Source: Saccharomycopsis fibuligera x Saccharomycopsis cf. fibuligera
Taxonomy: Eukaryota; Ascomycota; Saccharomycetes; Ascoideales; Saccharomycopsidaceae
Direction of reading: 5' to 3'
Assembly (NCBI GenBank): GCA_001936135.1
Contig: CP012817.1
Span: 744,001 to 808,000, forward strand
DNA length: 64,000 bases
A model generated the notes under the pieces. It saw only the letters and a program-made list of their open reading frames with translations. It was not told the DNA's origin and ran no database searches. Shown piece after piece: positions 48,081-59,900 of this stretch (within the stretch, counting starts at the first letter, position 1; each line of letters starts with the position of its first letter). The position numbers were made by a program, and so were the translations under genes.

Positions 48081-49619
48081 ATGAGTATACGAGAAGTGAT
48101 CAAAAGAAAGCCCTTGGGCGATAGAGATGTCAACTTGGTGTACTACAAGGATGCGCAGCAAAAGCCAACAGTTCAGCCCAAATCAACAGTGAGACAGATA
48201 CAAGCAACTCCAAATAACGACAGTGCAACTATTCATCGGGATAGAGATGCCGAAGTGCGATATTGGCAAAAATATTTACGTGAAGCGGTTGTTTATATTG
48301 ACCAGACGTATCCAAACGCTGGCTCGATGGCTTACAAGACCCATATGATGATGGACATGTTTCGAAGAGCTGGTTCTAAGATAACGCCATTTTTCTCAAA
48401 GGATGTGGATATTATTGTATCTAGAAAAAAGTTTGATAAAACTGCTATATATCCACAAAGCGATATTTTCTCTAAAGTTGACGGGCGAGTAACGAGAGTG
48501 TGGCATTTTAACAAAGTAATGAATGTTTTGAAATACATTGGAGTGGATCCACCTACAATGGCAACAGAAGCTCAGTCCCCTTCTCACCGTTCTGATCTTC
48601 TAACATTACTCAGTAAAGAGAAATTGCAAAAACACCCAGCCCTTGATTTACCAACCAAACCAGAAAACATCAAGTATTTTGCGCATCCATTTATATACGT
48701 GTACGATCTCCAAAAGAAATATGCACCAATTGCTGTAAAAGAATGGGAACGAGAAAATAGTTGGCCAGGCTTTCATGAAACTACGCGGGGCAAGTCATTA
48801 TTTTCCAACGTCCAAGAAACCAACTCAGAAAAATTACAGAAGAAAGCTAAGCTTTTGCGCAAGTTTGAACGAGGTCAAGAAGAAAGAGATAAATTAAAAC
48901 GCTTCTGTGTCATTGATAGTAAGTTTGATATTGAAGATGAAGATAACACTATTTACGCATGTGTTGAAAGAGCAGCAACTACAAGTGAATTAATAAGGGA
49001 TGCAACAAATAGTCTGAGTATATTATCTAGTCCAGTGAAAATAAGCAGTTCAGCAGAAACAGACAAACTAAACGAAAATGTTACTGCAGCTACGGAAATG
49101 AATGAATTATTTGCTCAGCCTTCGCACCTCAATACACCAGTATCCTTCAATATGCACACAAATCGTTTAGTTCCTAATACACAAACACCTCAAATGGCTT
49201 CTGATTTGCGCGCTTCGGGAATGGCATCTATCGACTCTATGAACACACAAACCTTATCCACGAATGTTGGCACATTATTAAATAATGATGGTACTTTGAG
49301 CTTGAATCCATTTTTAAACAATAACAAAAACATGAAGAGAAGAATTGTTGATGCTCCTAGAGAAGATTTACTTAAGAGAGCGAAACTTAGCTCCGCTGCT
49401 AAAAAAACAAAACCACAACAAACAAAAACTAAAAATAAAGTACTAACGAAAAACCTTAACAAATGTGAAAATTGCCGGCAATATTTCTCAAATTTCAACA
49501 AGCACATTCAAAGCGCAGCTCATAGGGAATACGCTGCTAACAACAAGAATTTTGTCAAAATTGACAGGTTCATAAAGGCGCTAACGGAGGACAGAGACAG
49601 ATCTCCTAACCTTTCTTAA
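48081..49619 (+). CDS. DBF4: Dbf4, regulatory subunit of the Cdc7 kinase (DDK)
   Basis: 512 residues, shorter than baker's yeast Dbf4 (704). The BRCT-like motif N region is RYWQKYLREAVVYIDQTYP ... SKITPFFSKDVDIIVSRKKF. Motif M is KYFAHPFIYVYDLQKKYAPIAVKEW. Motif C, the Dbf4-type zinc finger, is KCENCRQYFSNFNKHIQSAAH near residue 455, with both Cys and both His. Dbf4 activates Cdc7, which phosphorylates Mcm2-7 to start DNA replication. The N-terminus before motif N is only about 50 residues. ORC3, another initiation gene, lies 3.6 kb to the right. Confidence 0.93.
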   Translation: MSIREVIKRKPLGDRDVNLVYYKDAQQKPTVQPKSTVRQIQATPNNDSATIHRDRDAEVRYWQKYLREAVVYIDQTYPNAGSMAYKTHMMMDMFRRAGSKITPFFSKDVDIIVSRKKFDKTAIYPQSDIFSKVDGRVTRVWHFNKVMNVLKYIGVDPPTMATEAQSPSHRSDLLTLLSKEKLQKHPALDLPTKPENIKYFAHPFIYVYDLQKKYAPIAVKEWERENSWPGFHETTRGKSLFSNVQETNSEKLQKKAKLLRKFERGQEERDKLKRFCVIDSKFDIEDEDNTIYACVERAATTSELIRDATNSLSILSSPVKISSSAETDKLNENVTAATEMNELFAQPSHLNTPVSFNMHTNRLVPNTQTPQMASDLRASGMASIDSMNTQTLSTNVGTLLNNDGTLSLNPFLNNNKNMKRRIVDAPREDLLKRAKLSSAAKKTKPQQTKTKNKVLTKNLNKCENCRQYFSNFNKHIQSAAHREYAANNKNFVKIDRFIKALTEDRDRSPNLS

Positions 49620-49824
49620 TTGCATTCATTGAATTTTAGGCTTGTTACAAATTTTAAGATTTTAACATTTTCGAAAAAAGGATATCTTTATACGTCATTT
49701 AACATTGCATCAGTTTTTTTTTTTTTTTGTATTATTTGTGTTTATACTATAATTGTAGTATTCAAAGCTTTTCACAATAAACGCTACAAAAAACACCTTC
49801 AATGAGCTACCACAGTTGAAGCAC
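49620..49824. other. Short convergent region between DBF4 and UBC12
   Basis: 205 bp, AT-rich with a T12 run. It must hold both 3' ends; nothing else was seen. Confidence 0.6.
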
Positions 49825-50591
49825 TTAATAGTCTTTTAGTACATAATCATATTTTTCCTCCAAAACATAATAACCTCTCATTGAGTCAGAAACATTACGT
49901 TCAAATTTTCTTCTATCTTTTAACAACACATTAGCCGCCTCTTTATTCAATGGATCTGACGGATTTGGTTCCGAAAATAATACAAGTAACCCCATAATCA
50001 CCCTATACATGTCCAATGCAGGGGTCCATTCTTCTCTCAAAATGTTCAAACACACATTTCCATCCAAATCAATATTAGGATGATATATTTTTGGTATACA
50101 TCTGACTTTTGGTGGGTCTATTGGATAATTGTCATTTATAGTTACTTTGAACTTAAATATACCTTGCTTGTAATAGCCGCTGATTGGTTTAATAATGATG
50201 ATAAAATTCATCTTATCCTCCTGATCGGGAAAAGAAACAGTGATATTTTTAGGTAGTGATTTCAATTCTTTGCAATCTCTTTCTATTCTCACTTTGGCTG
50301 GTGATATTTTTCTGAAATCGCCGGTGGAACGAGGTGACGAAGCGTTTGAAGAAGTAAAAGAGGTACTATCGCTGCCAGCTTGTTTCTTTAGCTGTTCTTC
50401 ACGCTTCTTTTGTTGTAGTTGTTTAAGCTTGAGCTAATAATGCATGTTAGTAGATGCGCTAAGTTGCTTCTAGAAGAGATACTCTAGTGAACAGAGCCTC
50501 AACCAATGATGGAGAATACATCAGTTTTGCTTATCAATTATTATTGAGTTGCTCGTGTGATGATGTATATGTTTATAGAGACACTTACCAT
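49825..50591 (-). CDS. UBC12: NEDD8/Rub1-conjugating enzyme Ubc12, start codon in its own exon
   Basis: Exon 1 is just ATG (50591-50589), directly followed by GTAAGT; exon 2 is 50433-49825. Together they encode 203 residues beginning M|LKLKQLQQKKREEQ, which matches the Ubc12 N-terminus (MLKLRQLQ in baker's yeast) that docks on the NEDD8 E1. The E2 core has FKFKVTINDNYPIDPPKV, HPNIDLDGNVCLNILREEW with the catalytic Cys at about 129, and FSEPNPSDPLNKEAA. The enzyme passes Rub1/NEDD8 to cullins. Baker's yeast UBC12 also has an intron right after its ATG, which supports this model. Confidence 0.95.
50434..50588 (-). other. Spliceosomal intron in UBC12
   Basis: 155 nt, minus strand: GTAAGT at 50588-50583, perfect TACTAAC at 50452-50446, acceptor ATTAG ending at 50434. 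It lies between the start codon and codon 2. Confidence 0.93.
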
Positions 50592-51125
50592 TATGTGAAA
50601 ATGTATATAATGTAATAAAAATAATTGCTATGATCGATAAAAGAGAGATAAGGCTTTATGTAGGTAGCAAGTATTGTTAATCATTAGCTATGAAACAATT
50701 TCATTCATAATTTTGTGAATGGTTGTACACTCTTTGACTTTTTCTTTTTACCTACTTACAGTTTAAGTTAGCGGATGGCGAAAAATCAAGTGAAAGAGCA
50801 TCTCTAGATTACAAAGATCCGTACCAATGGTATATATTACAATGTTATCTTACAAATGCTTACGTATAACTATTTTGAACAAACCATTAATATTATTAGT
50901 CGCTTAGAGCCTTTATCTGCATCACATCACTATATTGCAGAAATTCCCTTCATAACTTAAAAGAATAATTAAAAATTGATCAAAACCATGTGCGGACAAA
51001 AGAGTTATAATAAAAGAACAAGCAAATATATCAACAAAACCCAGAAATTTTTTATAGAATAAATTAGTCTAAAAACCCAATACTCTAATTATTAACAGAA
51101 CTAAATTGGAAAGTAATAAGAGTTA
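50592..51125. other. Intergenic region between UBC12 and RTT109
   Basis: About 530 bp, AT-rich; both flanking genes are on the minus strand. A stretch at 50760-50830 is less AT-rich and opens a 35-codon frame after CTTACAG (reading LADGEKSSERASLDYKDPYQ), but no gene could be built from it. Confidence 0.45.
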
Positions 51126-52652
51126 CTATGTCTTGGTTTGAAGATCAACTCTTCTCTTCTTTTTTTTCCCCGTGAGAATTTGAACACCAGAAGCAGCGAC
51201 AGCAGCATCACCACCATGAAACTTACTTGGCGAAATCTTTTTCGTTTCAAAAGCAGCATAATCCAATTGTCCCGTAATTTCTTTGAATCCGTTACTTTTG
51301 CCATCCAAGACTGAACCATTCGTATAACTGTAGCGACAATTATGCTTCAAACTGTGATTAACGTTTTTAAATGCATCTTTCGCATCACTCAAAACACTAT
51401 AATTCTCGCCAGTAATGAATTTTTTCAACAATTTGAGTCTTTTATTAGTTAAAATAACTGACTCTTCATTCAAATTATTTACTGTGATTCCGTATCTTTT
51501 AAAATCTGCAACTTTTATAGCCAAAGTAGTGAGACCATTTCTAATGACATAATTTGCATCTGAAGGTAAATCGGCCATCAACGGTGATGGTACATATGCT
51601 TCATTGCTCGCTGAAATACCTTCTATATGAATAATTCCCACCACGCTAGCTAACCTAAACTCTTGCCTCACTGCAAGTTCATTCCAAAACTGATTCAAAG
51701 GAATTTCTGTAGCTCTATCTTCAACAACTAAGTGCTCAAGAAATCTTCCCTTTGGATCATCAGGAAACAATGGCACATGATAGATTGCCTTTTCACTAGC
51801 ATCAGGTCCCCGCGTATCATATATTCCACCAACATGCCATGTTTTCTCGCTCAAAATATTATACTTTGCAATGTATCTGTTAGTGGTGATTTCATCTTCT
51901 CCTGGAATAACTAAAGTGCTGTGCAAATTTTTCTTAAACACCACAGGATCGACTAGCAACTTATTTAGCAACCCAAGCCACCAGGTCAATAAGCCTCTAT
52001 CAGTAAGTATATGTTTATTTTCGTTTTTGTAAGAGTACGGAAATAAATACTGTTTTTCTGCTCTAGTGAAAAGCGAGATTTCAGTGATAATTTTTCGATT
52101 TCGCAATGATTTACATTGTGCCAAAGATGAGAAAATGATATCTTGTGGAGGAACTTTGAATGTTCCTGATGCTTTATCAAAAGATTTAATGAGATATTTC
52201 AAGCCATGGGCAGTTGATAAATCCGCTAAAGATCCTGATATGCGAGCAACGGCACTAGGATCAAGATAGCAATCTGTATAGTGGCTAATGCTTATGGATA
52301 GCAAGTACTTCAACACTTGATGTACGACCGCTGTAAGCTTAATTTTGGTTTTTCCCAATCCAGTAGAATCGACTTTGGAAATGTAGACAATTTTTCTAAT
52401 AGGGTCCTCATTTTGAAAAGAGTCTGCAGTATTAACAATAACATAAACGAGCACTTCAAGGCCAAAAAGTATAACGTCATTTTCGGCCAAAGTAACAAAA
52501 TGTTGAGTCTTGATAGTCAAGGATGATTTGTTCGCATTCTTGTTGTCAACAAAAATGTTGGCAGCCTTTCTAGGGAAAGACTGCAAATGGAGCGACTGAA
52601 ACTTATGACCCTTGGGTAGAACCAGCGCCAAATATTCGTTCAATTCAGACAT
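51126..52652 (-). CDS. RTT109: Histone H3-K56 acetyltransferase Rtt109
   Basis: 508 residues from the second in-frame ATG (52652). The MSELNEYLALVLP start aligns with the MSLNDFLSSVLP start of baker's yeast, so the earlier ATG at 52673 is less likely. Family landmarks: TIKTQHFVTLAENDVILFGLE, IVYISKVDSTGLG, EISLFTRAEKQYLFPYSYKN, LTWWLGLLNKLLVD, IPGEDE, and PLFPDDPKGRFLEHLV, which carries the Asp pair near the active site. A Lys/Arg cluster at the end (GKKKKRRVD) resembles the C-terminal nuclear signal. With Vps75 or Asf1, Rtt109 acetylates new histone H3 during replication-coupled chromatin assembly. The protein is longer than in baker's yeast (436). Confidence 0.97.
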   Translation of the reverse strand: MSELNEYLALVLPKGHKFQSLHLQSFPRKAANIFVDNKNANKSSLTIKTQHFVTLAENDVILFGLEVLVYVIVNTADSFQNEDPIRKIVYISKVDSTGLGKTKIKLTAVVHQVLKYLLSISISHYTDCYLDPSAVARISGSLADLSTAHGLKYLIKSFDKASGTFKVPPQDIIFSSLAQCKSLRNRKIITEISLFTRAEKQYLFPYSYKNENKHILTDRGLLTWWLGLLNKLLVDPVVFKKNLHSTLVIPGEDEITTNRYIAKYNILSEKTWHVGGIYDTRGPDASEKAIYHVPLFPDDPKGRFLEHLVVEDRATEIPLNQFWNELAVRQEFRLASVVGIIHIEGISASNEAYVPSPLMADLPSDANYVIRNGLTTLAIKVADFKRYGITVNNLNEESVILTNKRLKLLKKFITGENYSVLSDAKDAFKNVNHSLKHNCRYSYTNGSVLDGKSNGFKEITGQLDYAAFETKKISPSKFHGGDAAVAASGVQILTGKKKKRRVDLQTKT

Positions 52653-53216
52653 AGCAACACACTCATGTGGCATATAGCCATATAGTCATGAAAGCTCCGG
52701 AGAAGCAGAGATGCAATATCTGGGAGAAGAAGAAGAAGGTTTGCGAGGGCCCTTGACTTAATAGATGCATTTTTGAAAGCTGTTCATGTGCTACCCCCGG
52801 AATGGTTTATCCTCCGTCGCAATTTTATCCGCACCGGCGCTGTGATTCTTTCGGGGAGCACTTGCGGCCACTATCGGTTTGCGTTAAAGACACAGTATTT
52901 GTATCTTGATGCCGGTACAAGTGGATATTGAATAATAGTGACATTTAAATTATATTACAAAGCTGGTTATCGACTCATTCAATGTAACGGATAAGTGCTT
53001 GCTGCCCAAGCCGTGGTGGGCTTGTAAGGCACACCTTAGTACTCCGTTTCCATATAAAAGAGCGTCACATGGCTAGTGCCATTTTTTGTTTGTTGTTTTT
53101 TGTTTTTGTTTTTGCTTTTTTTGTTTTGATTTGAGTGCTCAACATTGTTGGTGATTGCCAAACCAGGAATTGGTTCGCCAACTACCGCAGAGGGCTTTTG
53201 TACTGTACCATCAACT
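52653..53216. other. Divergent promoter region between RTT109 and ORC3
   Basis: About 560 bp serving two S-phase genes. No exact MluI cell-cycle box (ACGCGT) was seen. A small inverted repeat CAAGCC/GGCTTG lies near 53009-53030. No gene was seen. Confidence 0.5.
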
Positions 53217-56207
53217 ATGAGCATTGACAATTTCTACTTAGATGATGAGGGATACAATGAAAATGTCCTTAATTCTCAAAAAACCACCTACATCAAGTAC
53301 CCAAACTCAAACAAGATCAAGCACCGCTCAGCAGGAAAAAACACAATCGTAGGAAATCAGCTAAGCACAATAGTATTAACTGGTGATTTCCTTCCAGTGG
53401 CGTCTCTTTTCAATGGCTTGGAAAATGAAGAGTTAATTAAAAAGAGGTATGATTTATTTAAAAATCACTGGCAAGGATGCGAAAAGAGAATTAAGTCTGT
53501 GCTATATGATCATAGCTTGCCTTTACTTGAGAAAATTATCGATCATATCAACGAAGTGCCAGTTAAACCAGTATCGCAAGATAATGATATGTTCATTGGT
53601 TCAAGCTTTCTAAGAAAAATTTCCACCACAATACTACTTTCGGGGACAAACATAGCTAACCATTTATCATTGTTTAAAGGGTTGTCGGATTACGTTAAAA
53701 CTGACCATCATAATGTAAAACTTATTGCTTTGGAATCAAAGGACTGCACCGATTTGCGCACAACTCTCAAATTAATAGCATTTGGTCTTTACGATTACGC
53801 GGAAGGAGACTTGAACAATATGCAATTAGACTTTGACTTGATCAGAGATTATTGCCTTGATTATTACCGCTATCATGAAAAAGGTGTACGGAATGCATTT
53901 GGCACCAAGTTAAGAATTGTGCTATTGATAAAAAATCTCAATACGTTCAGTCAAGCGATATTGGAGAAAGTAATTTCTATACTTCAAAAAGAGCTACACA
54001 TTATACCTTTTAAATTAATTTTGAATACTGCGTCTGTTTCAACCGACTTTTTGGAATCTACTCTTTCAAACTCATTGAGACAAAAGCTTGACTGCAATAT
54101 AATAGAAGTTGTTCACGACTCAAAGCTTATAATGAACAAAATAGCGGACCAGGTATTCCTATCACCAAAAATTTATCTGCGAGAAGGGTCGGTGATTTTA
54201 GGTCCCAAAGTAATTGGTTCAATACTCATAAGACATAAAGATAATCTGGCTACCATCCACTCATTTATTAATTCCTTAAAATATGCATTCATGATGCACT
54301 TTTTCAGTGAACCGTTAGCAATATTTTCTGAATTTTCGAATGCTAAAAGCATCAACATATTTGCTGAAGAGCCTCCAAACTCAAAAACACATGATAGTAA
54401 ATTGGTAGATACCAAATATGTGCGAGCTATACGACAATTACCTTCATTCCAAATATTTATCGATTCATTAATCAACGATAGCAAAAGTTATGATACAGAA
54501 AGATTGAAAAAGGTTTTTAGGGCATTGACTAACTTTGAAGAAAACTTTCCAGAAGAAGAGAGCCTTCAATTCATAATAGAAAAGCTTATTCCGTTTGCAA
54601 CTTTTAATTTTAGAAATAATACTTTGAACTTTTTGAATTTTCTAGAGTTTTTGGATATACTACAAGATGTCATTATTGACAATCAAGAATTTTTGATTAA
54701 AAAAGTTCAGCTGTCAATATTCAATAAAAAGTTCAAGAAATTACTGAAATTAGATGCTTATTATTTAATACTAAGCAATGATCCTATATATTCCCGCTTT
54801 ATCAAAGAAATGCTTTCTTCAATAGCTTCATTGTTGCCTCATTATTTATTAATTTTTAAGGAAAAGGTGAATGAATTTTTTCAAAATGCTATATTACCTC
54901 CTAATTCAACGTTGAAAGCTTTCCACGAAGAGCTAGTAACAGGCATACTAAAAGACTTGGAAGCTTTTTCAAAAGGAGGGCCATATTATAGCCCAATAGA
55001 TAATGATAACGATGGATTAAAAAACATACCTATTCAAGCAAAAATCAAGTTTGAGCAAATAGTCGAGGAGTTCTCAGAGTTACTCACCACACATTTCTTT
55101 CAAGAAGATATGCTAAGGCGATCAATTTTTGGTACTAAAAGACATAATAGCATATCACTGAAATCAAAAGAAGACAGCATTCTTAGCCAAAATGACAGTG
55201 ATTTTGCTCGTCTAACCAAAATGCTCAACATTTCAACAGGATTTCATAAACTTAACACAACCCTTTTGTGCGAGGTTTTCATTGTTCATAATAACATTTT
55301 ACCAGCTGCTTTGTTTCCTGCAGCCAGAAAAAACTTGGAAAATGCATTAACAAATCCAGATGATTATTTGAAAGCAAGCACAGTGGACCTTGAAGAAAGC
55401 AGCGATGATTTGTCTTCAGACTCAGAAATGGAATCTGAAGAGGAAGGTAAAGCGAATAATAATGCTGCCTCCAAAAAATACTCAAGCCCTAGTGTTGAAT
55501 CTATACCGCAAAATCCAAAGAATGGTAAAGCAAATAATGATAATGACGATCAAATGATTGATGGTGATGAATCTGAAGTTATAAGTGATGAACAAGATGA
55601 AGAAGATGAGGAAAGTGATCTTGAAATAAAAGAGATTGAACCGCCTAAAGACTTTGAAGATCTCGAAGATCTTGAAAATCCTGAAGAAGAGGGCATAAGT
55701 GACAAAAAGAAGAAAAGTTTGGCAGAAAGCGATAATGAAGACAGTGAAATCGAGGAGTTCGGTGATGACTTGATAAACAATACTTTACTAAGACTAAGAA
55801 AACTTAATCAGCCACTTATTGTCGAAATGTTCAAATTGTATCGCGAAGCACCTCTCAATATTAACATCTTTGACTACTATCAGTCGTTCAAGTCAATACT
55901 TAGCAAAAAACATTATTTGAGATTGTTTCTAGATGCTACTAAGAATCCTCAATCGGACATTGTTACAAGAGATAGCGTGGTATTAGATCAGATTTATCGT
56001 CATTTGGCTATTCTTGAAAACCTTCAAAGAGCTCAACCAAGATCTGATCATCATACTGAGCTCAAAAACCAAGTGGATGAAAAATGGGATAAGATCGTCT
56101 TAGCTTTCTTCTTGGAATTTTTGTTTGACTTACAATATATTGGGGTGCTTAAGGAAGGTAAGAGAAGAATTGAAACTTTAGAGAAAGTTACGTGGAAGGG
56201 ATTGTAG
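53217..56207 (+). CDS. ORC3: Origin recognition complex subunit 3
   Basis: 996 residues from ATG 53217; the frame is open upstream but has no ATG. The N-terminal AAA-like region includes FNGLENEELIKKRYDLFKNHW, STTILLSGTNIANHLSLFKGL, RIVLLIKNLNTFSQAILEKVI and IIPFKLILNTASVSTDFLES. Then TIHSFINSLKYAFMMHFFSEPLAIF is the well-conserved ORC3 helix. The C-terminal winged-helix part ends YIGVLKEGKRRIETLEKVTWKGL. An acidic, Asn-rich insert at about 725-850 makes the protein much longer than baker's yeast Orc3 (616). ORC marks replication origins. It neighbours RTT109 divergently. Confidence 0.95.
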   Translation: MSIDNFYLDDEGYNENVLNSQKTTYIKYPNSNKIKHRSAGKNTIVGNQLSTIVLTGDFLPVASLFNGLENEELIKKRYDLFKNHWQGCEKRIKSVLYDHSLPLLEKIIDHINEVPVKPVSQDNDMFIGSSFLRKISTTILLSGTNIANHLSLFKGLSDYVKTDHHNVKLIALESKDCTDLRTTLKLIAFGLYDYAEGDLNNMQLDFDLIRDYCLDYYRYHEKGVRNAFGTKLRIVLLIKNLNTFSQAILEKVISILQKELHIIPFKLILNTASVSTDFLESTLSNSLRQKLDCNIIEVVHDSKLIMNKIADQVFLSPKIYLREGSVILGPKVIGSILIRHKDNLATIHSFINSLKYAFMMHFFSEPLAIFSEFSNAKSINIFAEEPPNSKTHDSKLVDTKYVRAIRQLPSFQIFIDSLINDSKSYDTERLKKVFRALTNFEENFPEEESLQFIIEKLIPFATFNFRNNTLNFLNFLEFLDILQDVIIDNQEFLIKKVQLSIFNKKFKKLLKLDAYYLILSNDPIYSRFIKEMLSSIASLLPHYLLIFKEKVNEFFQNAILPPNSTLKAFHEELVTGILKDLEAFSKGGPYYSPIDNDNDGLKNIPIQAKIKFEQIVEEFSELLTTHFFQEDMLRRSIFGTKRHNSISLKSKEDSILSQNDSDFARLTKMLNISTGFHKLNTTLLCEVFIVHNNILPAALFPAARKNLENALTNPDDYLKASTVDLEESSDDLSSDSEMESEEEGKANNNAASKKYSSPSVESIPQNPKNGKANNDNDDQMIDGDESEVISDEQDEEDEESDLEIKEIEPPKDFEDLEDLENPEEEGISDKKKKSLAESDNEDSEIEEFGDDLINNTLLRLRKLNQPLIVEMFKLYREAPLNINIFDYYQSFKSILSKKHYLRLFLDATKNPQSDIVTRDSVVLDQIYRHLAILENLQRAQPRSDHHTELKNQVDEKWDKIVLAFFLEFLFDLQYIGVLKEGKRRIETLEKVTWKGL

Positions 56208-56935
56208 TTATAATTGTGGATTCGAAATGAGAAAATTTTTTTTCCTCGTGTGTATATGTATAATATAAATTTTGTTTTCACATATGACATGTAAAGGATG
56301 ATACTATAAATCATTGCAAGTATTTCGCTTCTCCATTTTCTTTGAACTTGTGCACCCATATATGCAAAGGCCAAAAAAATCTTATAAGGAATGAATATCA
56401 AGATCAACGTTACATACTCTAAATTGAGTGATTGGTTAATGGATGATCAGTCTATGAGACGAAAATTAGCACCTATTCACAATGGTGAGAAAATTAAAAC
56501 AAACTGAGGGTCTATCTAAAAAATAGTAGGATAGAAAAAAAAAGAAGATAAATTAGAAACAAGTCAAAAGTAATAAAAAGACCATAATAATACCGTATAA
56601 TGATTGAAATAGTTATTAGTAATAATGATAATAATAATATAATGATGAGAAACAAAAGTTATTTAGGAAGTAAAGTAAAATTTGGAGAAATGAAAAGTCA
56701 TTGATAATAGTGCAATACTGTAAAAAAAAAAAAAAAAAAAAAAAAATTAAAATTAAAATGGCAAATTATTAGAGTTCGAAACGATATAGATAAAAAAAAA
56801 GTAAATTTCCCTGAAAATAAAATCAAGTAGACTCTAGTAAACATATTTTAAAATCAATAAGAAAAAAAGTGTCAAAACTAGCCCAAATCCCAGTATTTTT
56901 CAAAATAAATTCATTTTTGCTAAGGCCAATACTAT
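56208..56935. other. Convergent 3' region between ORC3 and SET3
   Basis: About 730 bp, strongly A-rich with a 26-nt poly-A run near 56720-56746. No gene was seen. Confidence 0.6.
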
Positions 56936-59900
56936 TTAAGTCGGCTTCTTCTTCAAAAAATCAGCAAAACTCATTTTTTTCACTTTTTTCACTTCTGAGG
57001 AATTTTCTCTTTTGATATGTGGCGGAATCTCATTATCAGTATCAGTAGCATTAGCAGTTGCTGCCGCATTCGCTGCAGCACCACAACCACCAGATACTTC
57101 TGCATTTATACCAAAACCCACCAGTGCAGCATCAACAGAACCTTGAGCTTGTCCTGGACCACTGTCATCTTTATCACTTGTAAATTCCAACAGCACGCGC
57201 GAATCTTTCTTGCTGACATTGTTGTGGCTGCTACTATTATTGCTGCTATTGTTACTTTTGCTTAAACCATCAAGATTAAAGTTTGTCTTTACCGGCACAG
57301 GAATAGAAAGACAATTAGCCACAATCGCCTTAGCAAGCTGTGCTCGGCTATTAAGGATAGCATAATCCATGGTGCGGGCAAGATAGCTTCTTCTTTTTCT
57401 CAATGCCGGATGTTCAACGACAGTTTCGCGCTTCTTTGCTGGCTTAAACAATTTGTCAAAGTTTTCTTTACTAGTAGGCGTACCTTTAGCGGCTGTATCA
57501 AGGTTTATTTGGCTATCGTTGTCGGTGTCATTATTAATATCTGTATTGTCATGGCCACCACCATTATCATCTTTTCCAACTGCTTGTTCTTGGTCAGCAG
57601 TGGCAGCCTCCAAATCTGCCAAGGTGCTAGAAATAACTCTGTCACGATTTAGTAATCTTGATTTAATCAGCAGCTGGCTAATATTATCATTATTTTTCGA
57701 ATCACCGTCCACTTTGCTTAGTTTGGATCCTTTTCTGGAAGATCTGTAAAAGTAACTGCCCATTTTTTTGATTCTGAGTAGCTTGCATTTAGAATTGTTG
57801 ACATTGCTGCTAACTGAATAGCAACCGCATTTATACTGACCCAACACAAATTCTACTTGATTAATAAGCTGAATTTTCTCGGCATTTGTCAATTTACTAT
57901 TAAAATTTGACTTGACGGTATCGTTATGCTTGTCGATGTCCATGTCCGTGTCCGAATAAACTTTGTAGAAAAGCTTATTGAAGTCAAACTCCCAACCAAC
58001 GCTCAATTCAGCATCTTTTGCAATATTTTTTATTGCCTGCAAATAGAATTTAACTTCACCATTGGATATTACTGGTACAATTTGACAATTTGGGTAACAT
58101 GATTTTCTGACAAATCTCATTGCATTGCCTGAAGTTTTACAATTAATGAATAATGGAGCCAACAAACCATCTTCATTATTTGTAGTTTTCTTTTTCTTCA
58201 AATAATGTTCTAAAGAGCATGCTAAATTAGACAATTTGTCGGCTGGTCCCTTTTCTTTTTCTGTCGACTCATTAAAATCTTTTTTTACCGTATCCTCATC
58301 TTCACTTTCACTATCTTCTTGTAAATCTTTATGGAAATAATTTACAAAAAAATAATAGTTTTTTGGTAAACCCCAAAAGCTGAATTGATTTATTGGGTTG
58401 TTGAAAAAATTCACTTGATAATCAACCTCACCTAAAAATTCTGAAACTAACTGTCCTTTAGCACAGCCCGAATCTTTCAAAAAAACCCCAAGGTTGGACA
58501 AACCGCTGAATTTAAAGTGTGATGATGGTGCTGAGCTGTTTTCATTGATTAAAATATTTTTCACTAAAAAATTTGGTTTTTCTAATTTTTCGAGCTCTTC
58601 TTTCGTTAGATTCAAAATAGTAGACTTTTCTTTATACTCGTTTTGCAAATTATTAAGTAAATGTGGGAGCAGATTTGTAAAATAATGTTCAAGTTTCTTA
58701 TCTTTGTACTCTAGCTGTTTCAAATTGTAATACACAGCATAATAATATTCATCTTTTGCTGACTCAATTCTAGTTATCAATTCTTCATTAGTGTTATCAT
58801 CAAACTCTTCCCTTTTCTTCTTTCTCGACTTATCCTTTCTGGAAGGTTGATTGTTATTTTCGGTCTTGTCATTATAATTCGCGTTGTTGTTAGTATTATT
58901 GTTAATATTATTAACATTGGTATTATTGTTAGCATTATTAATATTACCATTATTATTGTTAATGTTGTAACTACTACTATTATTACTATCATTTTTGTTG
59001 CTAGTATCAGTGGTTGCTTTGCTTTCTAGATCATTGTCTTTAGTTTCCAAAAATTCTTTGCCGGTGCTAACATTCTTGTGTAAGTCTAGATTAGATGCAG
59101 ATCTGTCCTTGTTATTTGATCGTCTTTTTTTCTTGTTTTCTTCATGATGTTTAGTGTTATTAGCATGATCGTCATTTTGCTGATCACGGGGCCTCTTTTT
59201 ATTATTATTGTTATCGTTTGCTACTGCTGCTGCTGTTACTGCCATTGGTGGCACAAGTGCTGAAGAGGATGACAAATTAGGTGGCGCTTGATTAGTATAT
59301 TTATCAACATCGGTGTCACCACCAAAGAGGCTTAACTGTCTTTCTCTCATTTTCTTTACATTGATATTCCTGCTTTTAAAAGTTTTTGGATCACACAATT
59401 CGCAATAATACAAGTCAGGAACGTCATTCGCTTGAATGTTGAAACAAGATGCATGTTGCCATCTAAAACATTTGTCACACTGAATGGTAAAACCATCATC
59501 TTCATTGACACAACAAATACAGTCAATAATACCCGAATCTTGTCCTACTGCATACGGTGGTACCGATTGGGCAGATTCTTTCTTTTTAGATGTTTGCTTT
59601 GTTTTATCTGACTTTTCTTTTTTGTCTCTTGAGCTTTTCTTCTTTACTAGCGGTGGTTTTTCAGACTCTTGCGATGATTCATTATTTTTTGTAGAAGATG
59701 TGGTCTCAACACTTTTTTTTTGTTTATTTTCCGATTTGATGGCTTGTTCCACTATTTTACTAAGATCAACTTTATTGTCTTTGTTGCTATCAAAACCATG
59801 ATCTTTTCCCTTTTGTTGCTGAGAAATCATTTGTTTCACCGTCGTGGGGCTAACTCCGTGCCCACGAATTGTTTGTTCAAGAGCTTTAATATCCGCCTTT

